Positions 10,065 through 18,872 of a DNA stretch of 64,000 nt are shown here, one piece after another. The position numbers were made by a program, and so were the translations under genes. The notes beneath the pieces were generated by a model, which saw only the letters and a program-made list of their open reading frames with translations, did not search any database and was not told the DNA's origin. Position 1 is the first letter of the stretch, and each line of letters begins with the position of its first letter. Source of the DNA: an uncultured Pelagibacteraceae bacterium (GTDB lineage Bacteria > Pseudomonadota > Alphaproteobacteria > Pelagibacterales > Pelagibacteraceae); NCBI GenBank assembly GCA_902517615.1, contig CABYCY010000003.1:55683-119682 (forward strand), given 5' to 3'.

Positions 10065-11200
10065 CTACTAGCTATTTTCTTTTTAGGATCATAAAAAGGT
10101 TTTTCAACAATTTGAGAAGTATATTTACCTTCATTTGTTAACACTTCTAATTCAGTTCCAATTTTTGAAAAATTTACTTGAATCATCGCAAGAGCAATAT
10201 TCTTTTTTAATCTTGGCGAATAAACTGCAGAAGTCACTTTTCCAACTTGTTTTCCATTTTTTATTATTGACCAAAATGTTGTGTTGGGTCCAGATAATGG
10301 ATTACAATTAATAACTATACCCACTTGTTTTCTTAATATTCCTTCTTTCTTAATTTTTTTTAAAGCTTCTTTTCCAATAAAATTAATATTGTTTTCCAAA
10401 TTTACTAAACGATCAAGTCCTAATTCAAATGGATTTGTATTTATATCCGCATCTGCATGATATGAAAGCATTCCACCTTCAATTCTTCTAATAGAGGATG
10501 TATGCCCTGGTTTAATACCATGTTCTTTTCCTGCAGACATTATTTTCTCATATAATTCATTTCCTCTAGAGCTATCTTTTAAGTATATTTCATATCCAAG
10601 TTCACTTGACCAACCAGTTCTAGAAACAATAAGCGGGATATCATCAAGATTATATTCTCTAAGCCAATAATATTTTAATTTTCTAATACTCTCTCCAAAT
10701 AGCTTAACCATAATTTTTTGAGATGTTGGACCTTGCAATTGTAATGGTGACACATCTGGTTCACAAATTTTTACATTTAAACCTGAATTTACGGCAACTC
10801 CTTGTGCCCATAATAAAACATCACTATCAGCAAGGGATAACCAAAAATGATTTTCTGCTAGTCTTAAAAGAACAGGATCATTTAATATTCCTCCATCATT
10901 ATTGGTAATTAAAACATATTTACATTGACCAATTGATAATTTTGAGAGATCTCTAGGAGTTAATAGTTGTAAAAATTGATAAGCATCAGGGCCAGTTATT
11001 TCAACTTGTCGTTCAACAGCTACATCACAAAGTATAGCTTTTTCAACCAAGTTCCAAAAATTTTGTTCAGGATTTCCGAAATCTCTAGGAATGTACATGT
11101 GATTATAAACAGAAAAACCAGTTGCTCCCCACTTAACAGTCGAGTCAAAATAAGGTGATTTTCTAATTTGTGTTCCAAAACCAAAGTTTTTATTACTCAT
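10061..11200 (-). CDS. dmdA: dimethylsulfoniopropionate demethylase (GcvT-fold)
   Basis: FGTQIRKSPYFDSTVKWGATGFSVYNHMYIPRDFG...CDVAVERQVEITGPDA...GHTSSIRRIEGGMLSYHADADINTNP, resembles SAR11 DmdA. Confidence 0.95.
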   Translation of the reverse strand: MSNKNFGFGTQIRKSPYFDSTVKWGATGFSVYNHMYIPRDFGNPEQNFWNLVEKAILCDVAVERQVEITGPDAYQFLQLLTPRDLSKLSIGQCKYVLITNNDGGILNDPVLLRLAENHFWLSLADSDVLLWAQGVAVNSGLNVKICEPDVSPLQLQGPTSQKIMVKLFGESIRKLKYYWLREYNLDDIPLIVSRTGWSSELGYEIYLKDSSRGNELYEKIMSAGKEHGIKPGHTSSIRRIEGGMLSYHADADINTNPFELGLDRLVNLENNINFIGKEALKKIKKEGILRKQVGIVINCNPLSGPNTTFWSIIKNGKQVGKVTSAVYSPRLKKNIALAMIQVNFSKIGTELEVLTNEGKYTSQIVEKPFYDPKKKIASS

Positions 11201-11241
11201 TTTAGATGCTTAACAGCACCATTATAATTTACAAATAAAAA

Positions 11242-11268
11242 ATAGCCCACTTAAGGGCTATCAAAAAA
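11242..11268 (-). terminator. rho-independent terminator of aceA
   Basis: ATAGCCC-acttaa-GGGCTAT perfect 7-bp stem; T-rich tract after the stem when read on the minus strand on which aceA lies. Confidence 0.75.
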
Positions 11269-11290
11269 ATGGAGAGGGATTTCTATTTTT

Positions 11291-12565
11291 TTAAAACTGT
11301 TCTGACTCTGTAGAACCTGACATCGCAGTGGTTGAACTTTGTCCACTACTAATAGTGTTCGAAACTGCATCAAAATAAGATGTACCAACTTCTCTTTGAT
11401 GTTTAACACTAGTATAACCATCTTTTTCTCTAGAAAATTCTTGTTGTTGAATTCTAGAGTAAGCAGCCATACCTTCCTTTTTATATTTCTCTGCAAGTTC
11501 GAAAATAGCAATATTTTGTGTATGAAATCCAGCAAGAGTAATAAATTGAAACTTATAACCCATCTTTGCAATCTCTTGTTGGAAAGATGCAATTTCATCA
11601 TCATTTAAGTGTTTTTTCCAATTGAAGGATGGAGAACAATTGTAAGCTAATAGTTTTCCAGGAAACTTTTCATGTATAGCATCAGCAAATTTTTTAGCCT
11701 CCTTTAAATTTGGAGTAGCTGTTTCACACCAAATTAAATCAGCATATGGTGCATAAGCTAAACCTCTTGATATAGCTTGTTCAATTCCATCTTTAACATA
11801 AAAGAAACCTTCAGGAGATCTTTCGCCTGTTAAAAATGGTTTATCATTTTCATCAAAATCATTTGTAATTAATTTAGCAGCATTAGCATCAGTTCTTGCC
11901 AATATAATTAATGGTACCTCAGCAATATCAGCAGCCAATCTTGCAGCTTTTAAATTTTTAACCATAGTTCCTGTTGGAACTAAAACTTTACCACCCATAT
12001 GACCACATTTTTTTTCACTTGCTAATTGATCCTCAAAGTGGACTCCAGCAGCTCCTGCTCTAATAAATTTTTTTGTTAGTTCAAATACGTTTAATGGACC
12101 TCCAAAACCTGCTTCTCCATCAGCTATTACAGGCAACATGTAGTCAATTTTGTTTTCTTTTTTCATGTCACCATCTTGAATTTCCATATGTTGAATTTGA
12201 TCAGCTCTTACTAAAGAGTTGTTCATTGACTCAACTAATTTTGGTGCACTATCGTAAGGATATAAAGATTGATCTGGATACATTTCTCCAGCTGTATTTG
12301 CGTCTGCTGCTACCTGCCATCCACTCAGGTAAATAGCTTTTAGACCAGCTTTTGCATGTTGTACTGCTTGATTGCCTGACAATGATCCAAGTGTATTTAT
12401 ATATGGTTCGGAGTTAAGTAATTTCCATAATTTTTGAGACTGTAGCTTACACATTGAATATTCAATTTTAATAGATCCTCTTAATCTCTCTACTTCCTCA
12501 GGCGTATAATCTCTTTTTATTCCTGCAAATCTTTTTAAGTCGTAAGAGACATTTTCAGCGCTCAT
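11291..12565 (-). CDS. aceA: isocitrate lyase
   Basis: LSGWQVAADANTAGEMYPDQSLYP, signature KKCGHMGGKVL, NCSPSFNWKK. Confidence 0.97.
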   Translation of the reverse strand: MSAENVSYDLKRFAGIKRDYTPEEVERLRGSIKIEYSMCKLQSQKLWKLLNSEPYINTLGSLSGNQAVQHAKAGLKAIYLSGWQVAADANTAGEMYPDQSLYPYDSAPKLVESMNNSLVRADQIQHMEIQDGDMKKENKIDYMLPVIADGEAGFGGPLNVFELTKKFIRAGAAGVHFEDQLASEKKCGHMGGKVLVPTGTMVKNLKAARLAADIAEVPLIILARTDANAAKLITNDFDENDKPFLTGERSPEGFFYVKDGIEQAISRGLAYAPYADLIWCETATPNLKEAKKFADAIHEKFPGKLLAYNCSPSFNWKKHLNDDEIASFQQEIAKMGYKFQFITLAGFHTQNIAIFELAEKYKKEGMAAYSRIQQQEFSREKDGYTSVKHQREVGTSYFDAVSNTISSGQSSTTAMSGSTESEQF

Positions 12566-12616
12566 ATTTTTTAGTCCTATTGAGTTAAATTTTGAAAAAT
12601 GAATTAGTGAAGGGAA

Positions 12617-12778
12617 TTAATTGTTATCGTTTGATGTTTCGATAAGATCATTCATTCCACTTGAACCCCAATCACAGTGATCATCTCTCATGTAGATTCC
12701 TCTACTATTGTGTTGATCTAAATCCTCTTTTTTGATGATTTGAGCTTCATTTTCTGTATTTTTTAATTTATTGTTCAT
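12617..12778 (-). CDS. small ORF upstream of aceA, 53 aa (MNNKLKNTENEAQIIKKEDLDQHNSRGIYMRDDHCDWGSSGMNDLIETSNDNN)
   Basis: Manual translation; below the ORF-track cutoff; same strand as aceA with a 51-nt gap. Confidence 0.6.
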   Translation of the reverse strand: MNNKLKNTENEAQIIKKEDLDQHNSRGIYMRDDHCDWGSSGMNDLIETSNDNN

Positions 12779-12790
12779 GTGAATCTTATA

Positions 12791-12882
12791 ATTTACAATA
12801 TTTACAAAATCTATAAAAAACCCTTAATTTACTTGTAAATTAAGTTTATTTTTTGTAAATTAAAATTTACAAAATTTACAAA
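12791..12882. promoter_or_regulatory. operator array of ATTTACAA / TTGTAAAT half-sites between aceA and the HTH regulator
   Basis: Direct repeats ATTTACAA at 12791, 12800, 12865, 12874; perfect inverted repeats TTAATTTAC-tt-GTAAATTAA (12824-12843) and TTTTGTAAATT-aa-AATTTACAAAA (12851-12874). Confidence 0.75.
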
Positions 12883-12893
12883 TAATTGAAAAA

Positions 12894-14588
12894 ATGCAGA
12901 TAAATAGACAAATTGGAGTAAATATTAAAAAATTTAGAAAGCAACTTGGGCTACAAGCAAACAAATTAGCGTCTCAATTATCAATTTCTCCTAGTTATTT
13001 AAATTTAATAGAGAGTGGGAAAAGAAAAATAGATGGTGATTTGTTACTAAGGATTTGTGAAGAATTAAGAATAGAACTTTCAGATTTAAAAACTGATAAA
13101 ATTATAGATCTAAAAAATTCTAAAGAGGCAATATTAAAATTTTCAAAAGGTAAAAACTTAAAAAAATTAGATTTAAAAATTGGCCCAAAAATTAAAGTTT
13201 TTAGAAGACAGTTAGGTTTGCAAGGAAATAAATTTGCAGAGCAGATTGGTATTTCTCCTACATATTTAAACTTAATAGAAGGTGGGAAAAGAAAAATAGA
13301 TGGTGATTTGTTAATTAAAATTAGCAAAGAACTTAGAGTGGAATTATCAGACTTAACAAGTAAAAGTGACATAAATTTAGAGAATAATATTTCAGAACTT
13401 TTAGACGATCAATTATTTGAAGATTTAGATATTTTGGGTCCTGAGGTAAAAGATTTAGTGAGCACCAATCCAAAAATAGCACGAGCATTGATTAAACTAG
13501 GTGATAATTTCAAACAAAAAGATCATGAAATTATAAATAAAGTTGAGAATATTTCGGGAAAAATAATTGATAGTAGAAAAGCTTCATTTCCTGGAGAGGT
13601 AATTTCTGATTTTCTGCAAGAAAATAAAAATTATTTTCCTAAATTAGAAGACTTTGCAAACAAAATCTTTGATAAAGTTCAAAAAAATAATCGTACAAGA
13701 TATATAGCATTATGTGATTATTTAAAAAAAGAATACACAATTAATGTTAGAGATGTAATACCAGAGGAGGAAAAACCATTTTCAAAAATATTTAATGAGT
13801 CAAAGAAAGAGCTTTTATTAAGTGATTACAATTCCCTAGAAACAAAAAAATTACATGCTGCTGCTCAAATTGCACAAGAAGGTGCTCTTAATATAATTAG
13901 TGATTATTTATCTAAATTTAATTTTCCATCAGATGAATCTAGAAGATTAACACAAGTAGCACTTTTAAATTATTGTGGTGCCGCAATCTTGATGCCTTAT
14001 AAACTTTTTCATGCAGAGTGCAAAAAACTTAAATATGATTTAGAACTTTTGCAAAATACATTTGCTACATCTTTCGAACAAGTTGCTCATAGAGTCACAT
14101 GTTTGCAAGACCCAAAATTACCAGGAATTCCATTTCACATGTTGAGAACAGATATTGCAGGTAATATATCAAAAAGATTTTCTTTATCAGGGATTGAAAT
14201 TCCTAGATATGGAGGAGCTTGTCCAAGATGGAATGTTTATTCAGCATTTACAAGACCAGCCGTTATTCAAGCTGCTGTTAGCAAAATGACAAATGGAGAA
14301 AAATATGTGTGTATTGCAAGAACTGTTGAAAAAGGTGTGGGTAGATATGGACAATCAAAAAGTATACTTTCAATTGGTCTTGGATGTGAAGCTAAGTATG
14401 CAAAAGAATTTGTTTACACAGAAAACTTAGATATTACAGATAAAAAAACAGAGATACCAATTGGCGTATCATGTAGAACATGTGACAGGTTAGATTGTTC
14501 TCAAAGGGCATTCCCACCATTGCATAAGAAATTTGATATAGATATTAATACAAGAGGCGTATCTGTTTATGTTAATGACAATAATTAA
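12894..14588 (+). CDS. ScfR/RamB-type XRE-family transcriptional regulator with tandem duplicated HTH
   Basis: Two ~59-aa XRE HTH copies (IGVNIKKFRKQLGLQANKLA... and IGPKIKVFRRQLGLQGNKFA...), then a region resembling IrrE/ImmA and a Cys-containing C-terminus (CRTCDRLDCSQRAFPP) as in short-chain acyl-CoA regulators. Confidence 0.88.
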   Translation: MQINRQIGVNIKKFRKQLGLQANKLASQLSISPSYLNLIESGKRKIDGDLLLRICEELRIELSDLKTDKIIDLKNSKEAILKFSKGKNLKKLDLKIGPKIKVFRRQLGLQGNKFAEQIGISPTYLNLIEGGKRKIDGDLLIKISKELRVELSDLTSKSDINLENNISELLDDQLFEDLDILGPEVKDLVSTNPKIARALIKLGDNFKQKDHEIINKVENISGKIIDSRKASFPGEVISDFLQENKNYFPKLEDFANKIFDKVQKNNRTRYIALCDYLKKEYTINVRDVIPEEEKPFSKIFNESKKELLLSDYNSLETKKLHAAAQIAQEGALNIISDYLSKFNFPSDESRRLTQVALLNYCGAAILMPYKLFHAECKKLKYDLELLQNTFATSFEQVAHRVTCLQDPKLPGIPFHMLRTDIAGNISKRFSLSGIEIPRYGGACPRWNVYSAFTRPAVIQAAVSKMTNGEKYVCIARTVEKGVGRYGQSKSILSIGLGCEAKYAKEFVYTENLDITDKKTEIPIGVSCRTCDRLDCSQRAFPPLHKKFDIDINTRGVSVYVNDNN

Positions 14589-14594
14589 TTAATA

Positions 14595-14759
14595 ATGATT
14601 AAATATATTTTACCAGCAATAATTATTTTTATAATTATATTATTTTGGGAGAAAATAACTAATTATGTTCAAAACCGTTTTAATATTAAATTAAACTATA
14701 TTGTAGTTAGCTTTATTGCTTTTGGTATGGCAATTATACTTTTACTTTTAAACTATTAA
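14595..14759 (+). CDS. small hydrophobic protein, 54 aa (MIKYILPAIIIFIIILFWEKITNYVQNRFNIKLNYIVVSFIAFGMAIILLLLNY)
   Basis: Manual translation; two predicted TM segments; fills the gap between flanking genes. Confidence 0.55.
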   Translation: MIKYILPAIIIFIIILFWEKITNYVQNRFNIKLNYIVVSFIAFGMAIILLLLNY

Positions 14760-14771
14760 ATCACTAAATAG

Positions 14772-15518
14772 ATGGAGATAAATTTACTCTTTTTCTTAAC
14801 AGTCGTACCTGCAATTGTACTTTATGGAATAGCAAAATCAGGTTTAGGTGGATCAATATCTTTAATTTCAGTGCCGTTGATGACTTTAGTAATGCCTTTA
14901 AGTCAAGCTTTAGCAATTATTCTACCTATTTTAATTTTTTCTGACATTGTTGCAGTATATAGGTTTAGAAAAGAATTTGATCTTAGTACTTTAAAATTAA
15001 TAGTTCCTTTTGCTGCTATAGGAATTTTTATTGGTTCATTGACATTTTCATATTTTTCAGATGATATTTTAAAATTTATTGTTGGTGTAATGGGCTTTCT
15101 TTTTACAGCACACTATTTTTTGTTTAAGAAAAATAAAGAAGAGAAATCAAATAAAAATTTTTTTAAAGGTGGTATTTGTTCAACGATAGCTGGTTTTACA
15201 AGTTTTTGTGTGCATGCTGGTGGAACTCCTACAAGTATTTATTTATTACCTTTAAGAATGAAAAAAGAAATTTATGTTGGGACAAGGGTATTTTTTTTTA
15301 CTTTTGTTAATTTGATTAAACTTCCATTCTATATTTATTTATCAATGGTAAGTTTTCAAACATTTAAGCTCTCAATGATGCTAGTTCCTTTGGCAATTAT
15401 AGGAATATATATAGGTTACAGAATTTTGAAAATAATTGATGAGAAATTATTTTATAACATTTTGTATGTTTTGATTTTAGTTACAAGTTCTAAATTAATC
15501 TTTGATTTTCTTGTATAA
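14772..15518 (+). CDS. TauE/SafE family permease
   Basis: GIAKSGLGGSISLISVPLM and repeated TM architecture. Confidence 0.85.
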   Translation: MEINLLFFLTVVPAIVLYGIAKSGLGGSISLISVPLMTLVMPLSQALAIILPILIFSDIVAVYRFRKEFDLSTLKLIVPFAAIGIFIGSLTFSYFSDDILKFIVGVMGFLFTAHYFLFKKNKEEKSNKNFFKGGICSTIAGFTSFCVHAGGTPTSIYLLPLRMKKEIYVGTRVFFFTFVNLIKLPFYIYLSMVSFQTFKLSMMLVPLAIIGIYIGYRILKIIDEKLFYNILYVLILVTSSKLIFDFLV

Positions 15519-15578
15519 ATTACGTGACAAATGACCATTTATTAATTTTAAAAAAATAAGCTATATAATTTTTATAAA

Positions 15579-16145
15579 ATGATTAAGGTATTAAATAAAA
15601 AATTTAATCCTAGGATTAAAGCTCGTATTAGGAAAAACAAACAAATTTTAAATAAAAATATTGATAACTTTTTTAGCTGGGTAAAAGGAGCGAAATTGGT
15701 TGAACTCAAAAAATGTAATATCGATGAAGATCCAGTTAGACCAGAATTAGATAATGATTTTAGAACAGGTTATGGAAGAAAAATTTATGGAGTTGAATAC
15801 CAAGGAGAAATACATGCTGTAATGTGTTTTGCATATACAAATGAAGTTCCCAGAAGTGTCAACGAACTTGAAAAATTAAGCACTGATGCTTTTCTTCAAA
15901 GTGCAATGAGAGATCAAAAAGGTGGTCAGATAGCAGTTGCTTATACTGTCTGGTCAAAAAAAAAAGGTGGTGGCAAATTAATTGTTAAAGAAGTTTTTAA
16001 AAAGATAAAAAAATCAAATCATCTAAATAGACTTGTAACTCTGTCACCTCTTACCGAAATGGCAAAAAATTTTCATGAAAGAAATGGTGCTAAATTAATT
16101 CAAATTAATGAAAATACACAAAATTTTGAATATAAAGTCATATAA
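15579..16145 (+). CDS. GNAT-like protein of uncertain function
   Basis: 188 aa with 'MCFAYTNEVPRS...QIAVAYTVWSKKKGGGKLIVKEVFKKI...LVTLSPLTEMAKNFHERNGAKLI', GNAT-like A-motif and NGA end. Confidence 0.55.
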   Translation: MIKVLNKKFNPRIKARIRKNKQILNKNIDNFFSWVKGAKLVELKKCNIDEDPVRPELDNDFRTGYGRKIYGVEYQGEIHAVMCFAYTNEVPRSVNELEKLSTDAFLQSAMRDQKGGQIAVAYTVWSKKKGGGKLIVKEVFKKIKKSNHLNRLVTLSPLTEMAKNFHERNGAKLIQINENTQNFEYKVI

Positions 16146-16148
16146 TTT

Positions 16149-16712
16149 ATGAAATTTTTTAAATTTAAACTTCTATTACTTTGTACATTATTTTTTTTAC
16201 CTTATTCTTATGTGATGTCATACGAAGAAGCCAGATATGAGGTTGTTGTCAAAAATGAAGTCTATGAAATAAGAAAATATTCTGACCGTTTAGCAGTAGA
16301 AACAGCAGAGACAGGTTCATATAATAATTTTCGAAAATTATTTAATTATATCTCCGGTAGAAATGAAACTAATGAAAAAATAAAAATGACAACACCAGTT
16401 ACTCAAGTTAAAAAAAATGGAAGTACAGTCATGCAATTTTATTTACCTTCAAAATTTAACTCTAAAAATGTTCCAAATCCTACCAGAAAAGATGTGAGAG
16501 TCACCACTATAGAGGGAGGGTATTATGCAGTATTGAGATACTCAGGAAGAGCGACTGATAAAAATTTTATAAAACATAAAGAAATTTTACAAAAAGAATT
16601 AGAAAAAAAAAATATTGCAATTATAAGTCTCCCCATTAGAGCAACTTATGATAGTCCTTTTACTCTTCCAATGAATAGAAGAAATGAAGCAATGTTCAAA
16701 ATAGAATATTAA
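16149..16712 (+). CDS. SOUL family heme-binding-like protein
   Basis: YEVRKY-like 'YEIRKYSDRLAVETAETGSYNNF', 'KIKMTTPVTQ', 'FTLPMNRRNEAMFKIE'. Confidence 0.85.
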   Translation: MKFFKFKLLLLCTLFFLPYSYVMSYEEARYEVVVKNEVYEIRKYSDRLAVETAETGSYNNFRKLFNYISGRNETNEKIKMTTPVTQVKKNGSTVMQFYLPSKFNSKNVPNPTRKDVRVTTIEGGYYAVLRYSGRATDKNFIKHKEILQKELEKKNIAIISLPIRATYDSPFTLPMNRRNEAMFKIEY

Positions 16713-16759
16713 ATATCAATGAAAATAAAATATTAACTTAAAAAAGATAGGATTAATAA

Positions 16760-17818
16760 ATGTTTAAATTTTTAAGTTTTTTAATTTTAATTTTTACCTT
16801 TAATTGTGTATCAATAGCTATGGAAAAATTACCGTATCATCATTTACCAGACGGTACATTTAGGAATCCTGAAGGATCTCCTATAAGAGATGAAAATTTT
16901 AAGTGGTCTTTTAAGATTTTTAATAAAGAGAAAAAGAAACTTGATATGACAGTTCCAGAAGACCATGTTGTTCCAAAAGAAAAAGTATTATCAGATTTAG
17001 AGAAATTTAAGGACGATGATTATATTGGATGGATTGGACACGCAACATTTTTAATTAAACTAGGAGACACATCAATTATAACAGATCCAGTTTTTTCTAA
17101 AAATGCTGGACCTTTGATATTTGGTCCAAAAAGATTTACCGAACCTGCATTGAGTCTTAAAGAAATACCACCTATAGATTTATTTTTACTAACACATAAC
17201 CATTATGATCATCAAGACATGATGACAATTAGAAGATTTCCTTACAAGAAAGCAAAAGTATTGACCCCTTTAAAACTAGGAAAATACTTTAAAAGAAATG
17301 GATACAAAGATGTTGATGAAATGGATTGGTATGAAGAGGTTATAATTAATGAAAATCTTAAAATAACATTTTTACCAGCTGTTCATTGGTCAAAAAGAAG
17401 CCTTACAGATACAAATAAAACCTTATGGGGTAACTTTTTAATAGAACACAATGGTAAAAAAATTCTTTTTGCATGCGATACCGGAATTGGAGATATATAT
17501 AAAGAAATTGGAGAAAAATATGGTCCAATTGACATTTCAATTATTAATATTGGCGCTTATAATTTTTATCCAATAATGCCATATAAGGATAAATCTACTT
17601 TTCATACTAATCCAGAAGAAGCTTTAAGCATTGCGAGAGATTTAAAAAGTAAAAAAGTTATAGGAATGCATTGGGGGACATTTGTTTTATCTCTTGAGCC
17701 AATTATGGAACCGCGTGTTCGATTTAAGGAAAATGCTGAAAATTATGGATTTAAAAAAGAAGATGCGCTCATATTCAAGATTGGTCAATTTAGTAGTTTA
17801 AATGAAATTTTAAAATAA
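16760..17818 (+). CDS. MBL-fold metallo-hydrolase (NAPE-PLD/UlaG-like)
   Basis: WIGHATFLIKLGDTSIITDPVF, LLTHNHYDHQD, FACDTGIGD, GMHWGTF. Confidence 0.88.
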   Translation: MFKFLSFLILIFTFNCVSIAMEKLPYHHLPDGTFRNPEGSPIRDENFKWSFKIFNKEKKKLDMTVPEDHVVPKEKVLSDLEKFKDDDYIGWIGHATFLIKLGDTSIITDPVFSKNAGPLIFGPKRFTEPALSLKEIPPIDLFLLTHNHYDHQDMMTIRRFPYKKAKVLTPLKLGKYFKRNGYKDVDEMDWYEEVIINENLKITFLPAVHWSKRSLTDTNKTLWGNFLIEHNGKKILFACDTGIGDIYKEIGEKYGPIDISIINIGAYNFYPIMPYKDKSTFHTNPEEALSIARDLKSKKVIGMHWGTFVLSLEPIMEPRVRFKENAENYGFKKEDALIFKIGQFSSLNEILK

Positions 17819-17824
17819 AAAATT

Positions 17825-18283
17825 ATGAAATATTTAATCCCATATTTAATTTTTCTATTATCATGTCCCACTGTTGTTAAAGCCCAAAACACAAACATCA
17901 CCTTGGATTTAAATCTAAATTTAAATTGTAAATTTGAGAAAGTAATTTTAAAAAATTCTAAATATAATTTTGAATCTTTGACAAAAAGTCAAATTAAAAG
18001 AGACGATATTGATAAATTAATAGTTCTGTCAAAATCTCCAAATATTTTAAAAGTTAAAAATTTATCCAAATTTATTAATAAAATTGTTTTAGAGGTAAAA
18101 ATTGCTAATAATGATATTGTATTAATTCAAGCATTTGACAAGGATAGAAATTATTCAGAGTCCGCTGTATTTACTAGGAAAACTGGTGAACTTATTCATG
18201 AAATAACCAAAAACATAAAACAACAAGAGAAGGAAAAAGATATTTCTTTTTATAGTTGTAAAAATAATAAGAAAGATACTTAA
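17825..18283 (+). CDS. hypothetical exported protein
   Basis: Signal peptide-like N-terminus; no recognised domain. Confidence 0.55.
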   Translation: MKYLIPYLIFLLSCPTVVKAQNTNITLDLNLNLNCKFEKVILKNSKYNFESLTKSQIKRDDIDKLIVLSKSPNILKVKNLSKFINKIVLEVKIANNDIVLIQAFDKDRNYSESAVFTRKTGELIHEITKNIKQQEKEKDISFYSCKNNKKDT

Positions 18284-18323
18284 ACATAAAGACTCTAATT
18301 CTTATATTTGTTAATATTTACAA

Positions 18324-18872
18324 ATGAAGAAGTTATTTTTTATTTGTCTGTATTTTTTATTGTCACAATTTAATGCTAATTCAAATGAAAGAGATATAAG
18401 ACTTAATCAATTATTCAATGAGTTAAAAATTAATCAGTCAAATGTTGCATCTATTATCGAACAAGAAATTTGGACATTATGGAGCACGCATCCTACAAAT
18501 GAAAAACTAACAGCAAGATTAGAAGAAGGTTCGCAGTTTGTAAGAAGTCAACAACTAAACAAAGCAAAAAAAATTTTTACTGAGGTAATAAATTTAGATC
18601 AAAATTGGGCTGAGGCTTGGAATAAAAGAGCAACTGTTTTATATATGCTCGGTGAATTTCAGCAATCGCAAGATGATATTGATAGAGTTTTGGCTTTAGA
18701 GGCAAGACATTTTGGTGCTTTAGCTGGACAAGGATTAGTCAATATTCAGTTAAAAAATTATGAAAAAGCAATCCGTAGTTACCAAGAAGCGAAAAAAATA
18801 TATCCTGCTATGAGATCCCCTGAAATAATGATTAAACAAATAGAAAAATTAATAAAAGAGCAAACAATATAA
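18324..18872 (+). CDS. TPR-repeat periplasmic protein
   Basis: Signal peptide; 'WAEAWNKRATVLYMLGEFQQSQDDIDRVLALEARHFGALAGQGLVNIQLKNYEKAI'. Confidence 0.8.
   Translation: MKKLFFICLYFLLSQFNANSNERDIRLNQLFNELKINQSNVASIIEQEIWTLWSTHPTNEKLTARLEEGSQFVRSQQLNKAKKIFTEVINLDQNWAEAWNKRATVLYMLGEFQQSQDDIDRVLALEARHFGALAGQGLVNIQLKNYEKAIRSYQEAKKIYPAMRSPEIMIKQIEKLIKEQTI

Noticed and set aside
11251-11604. 117-aa minus-strand ORF overlapping aceA, plus plus-strand ORFs at 11339-11608 and 12073-12336
   Set aside because: Alternate-frame or antisense shadows of the well-supported isocitrate lyase gene; low-complexity translations
12791-12882. Possible CRISPR-like repeat array
   Set aside because: Repeats are 8-11 bp with 1-bp to irregular spacing and no unique spacers or cas genes; fits an operator array
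12995-13372. 125-aa minus-strand ORF with internal repeats
   Set aside because: Antisense to the duplicated HTH coding region; the repeat simply mirrors the HTH duplication
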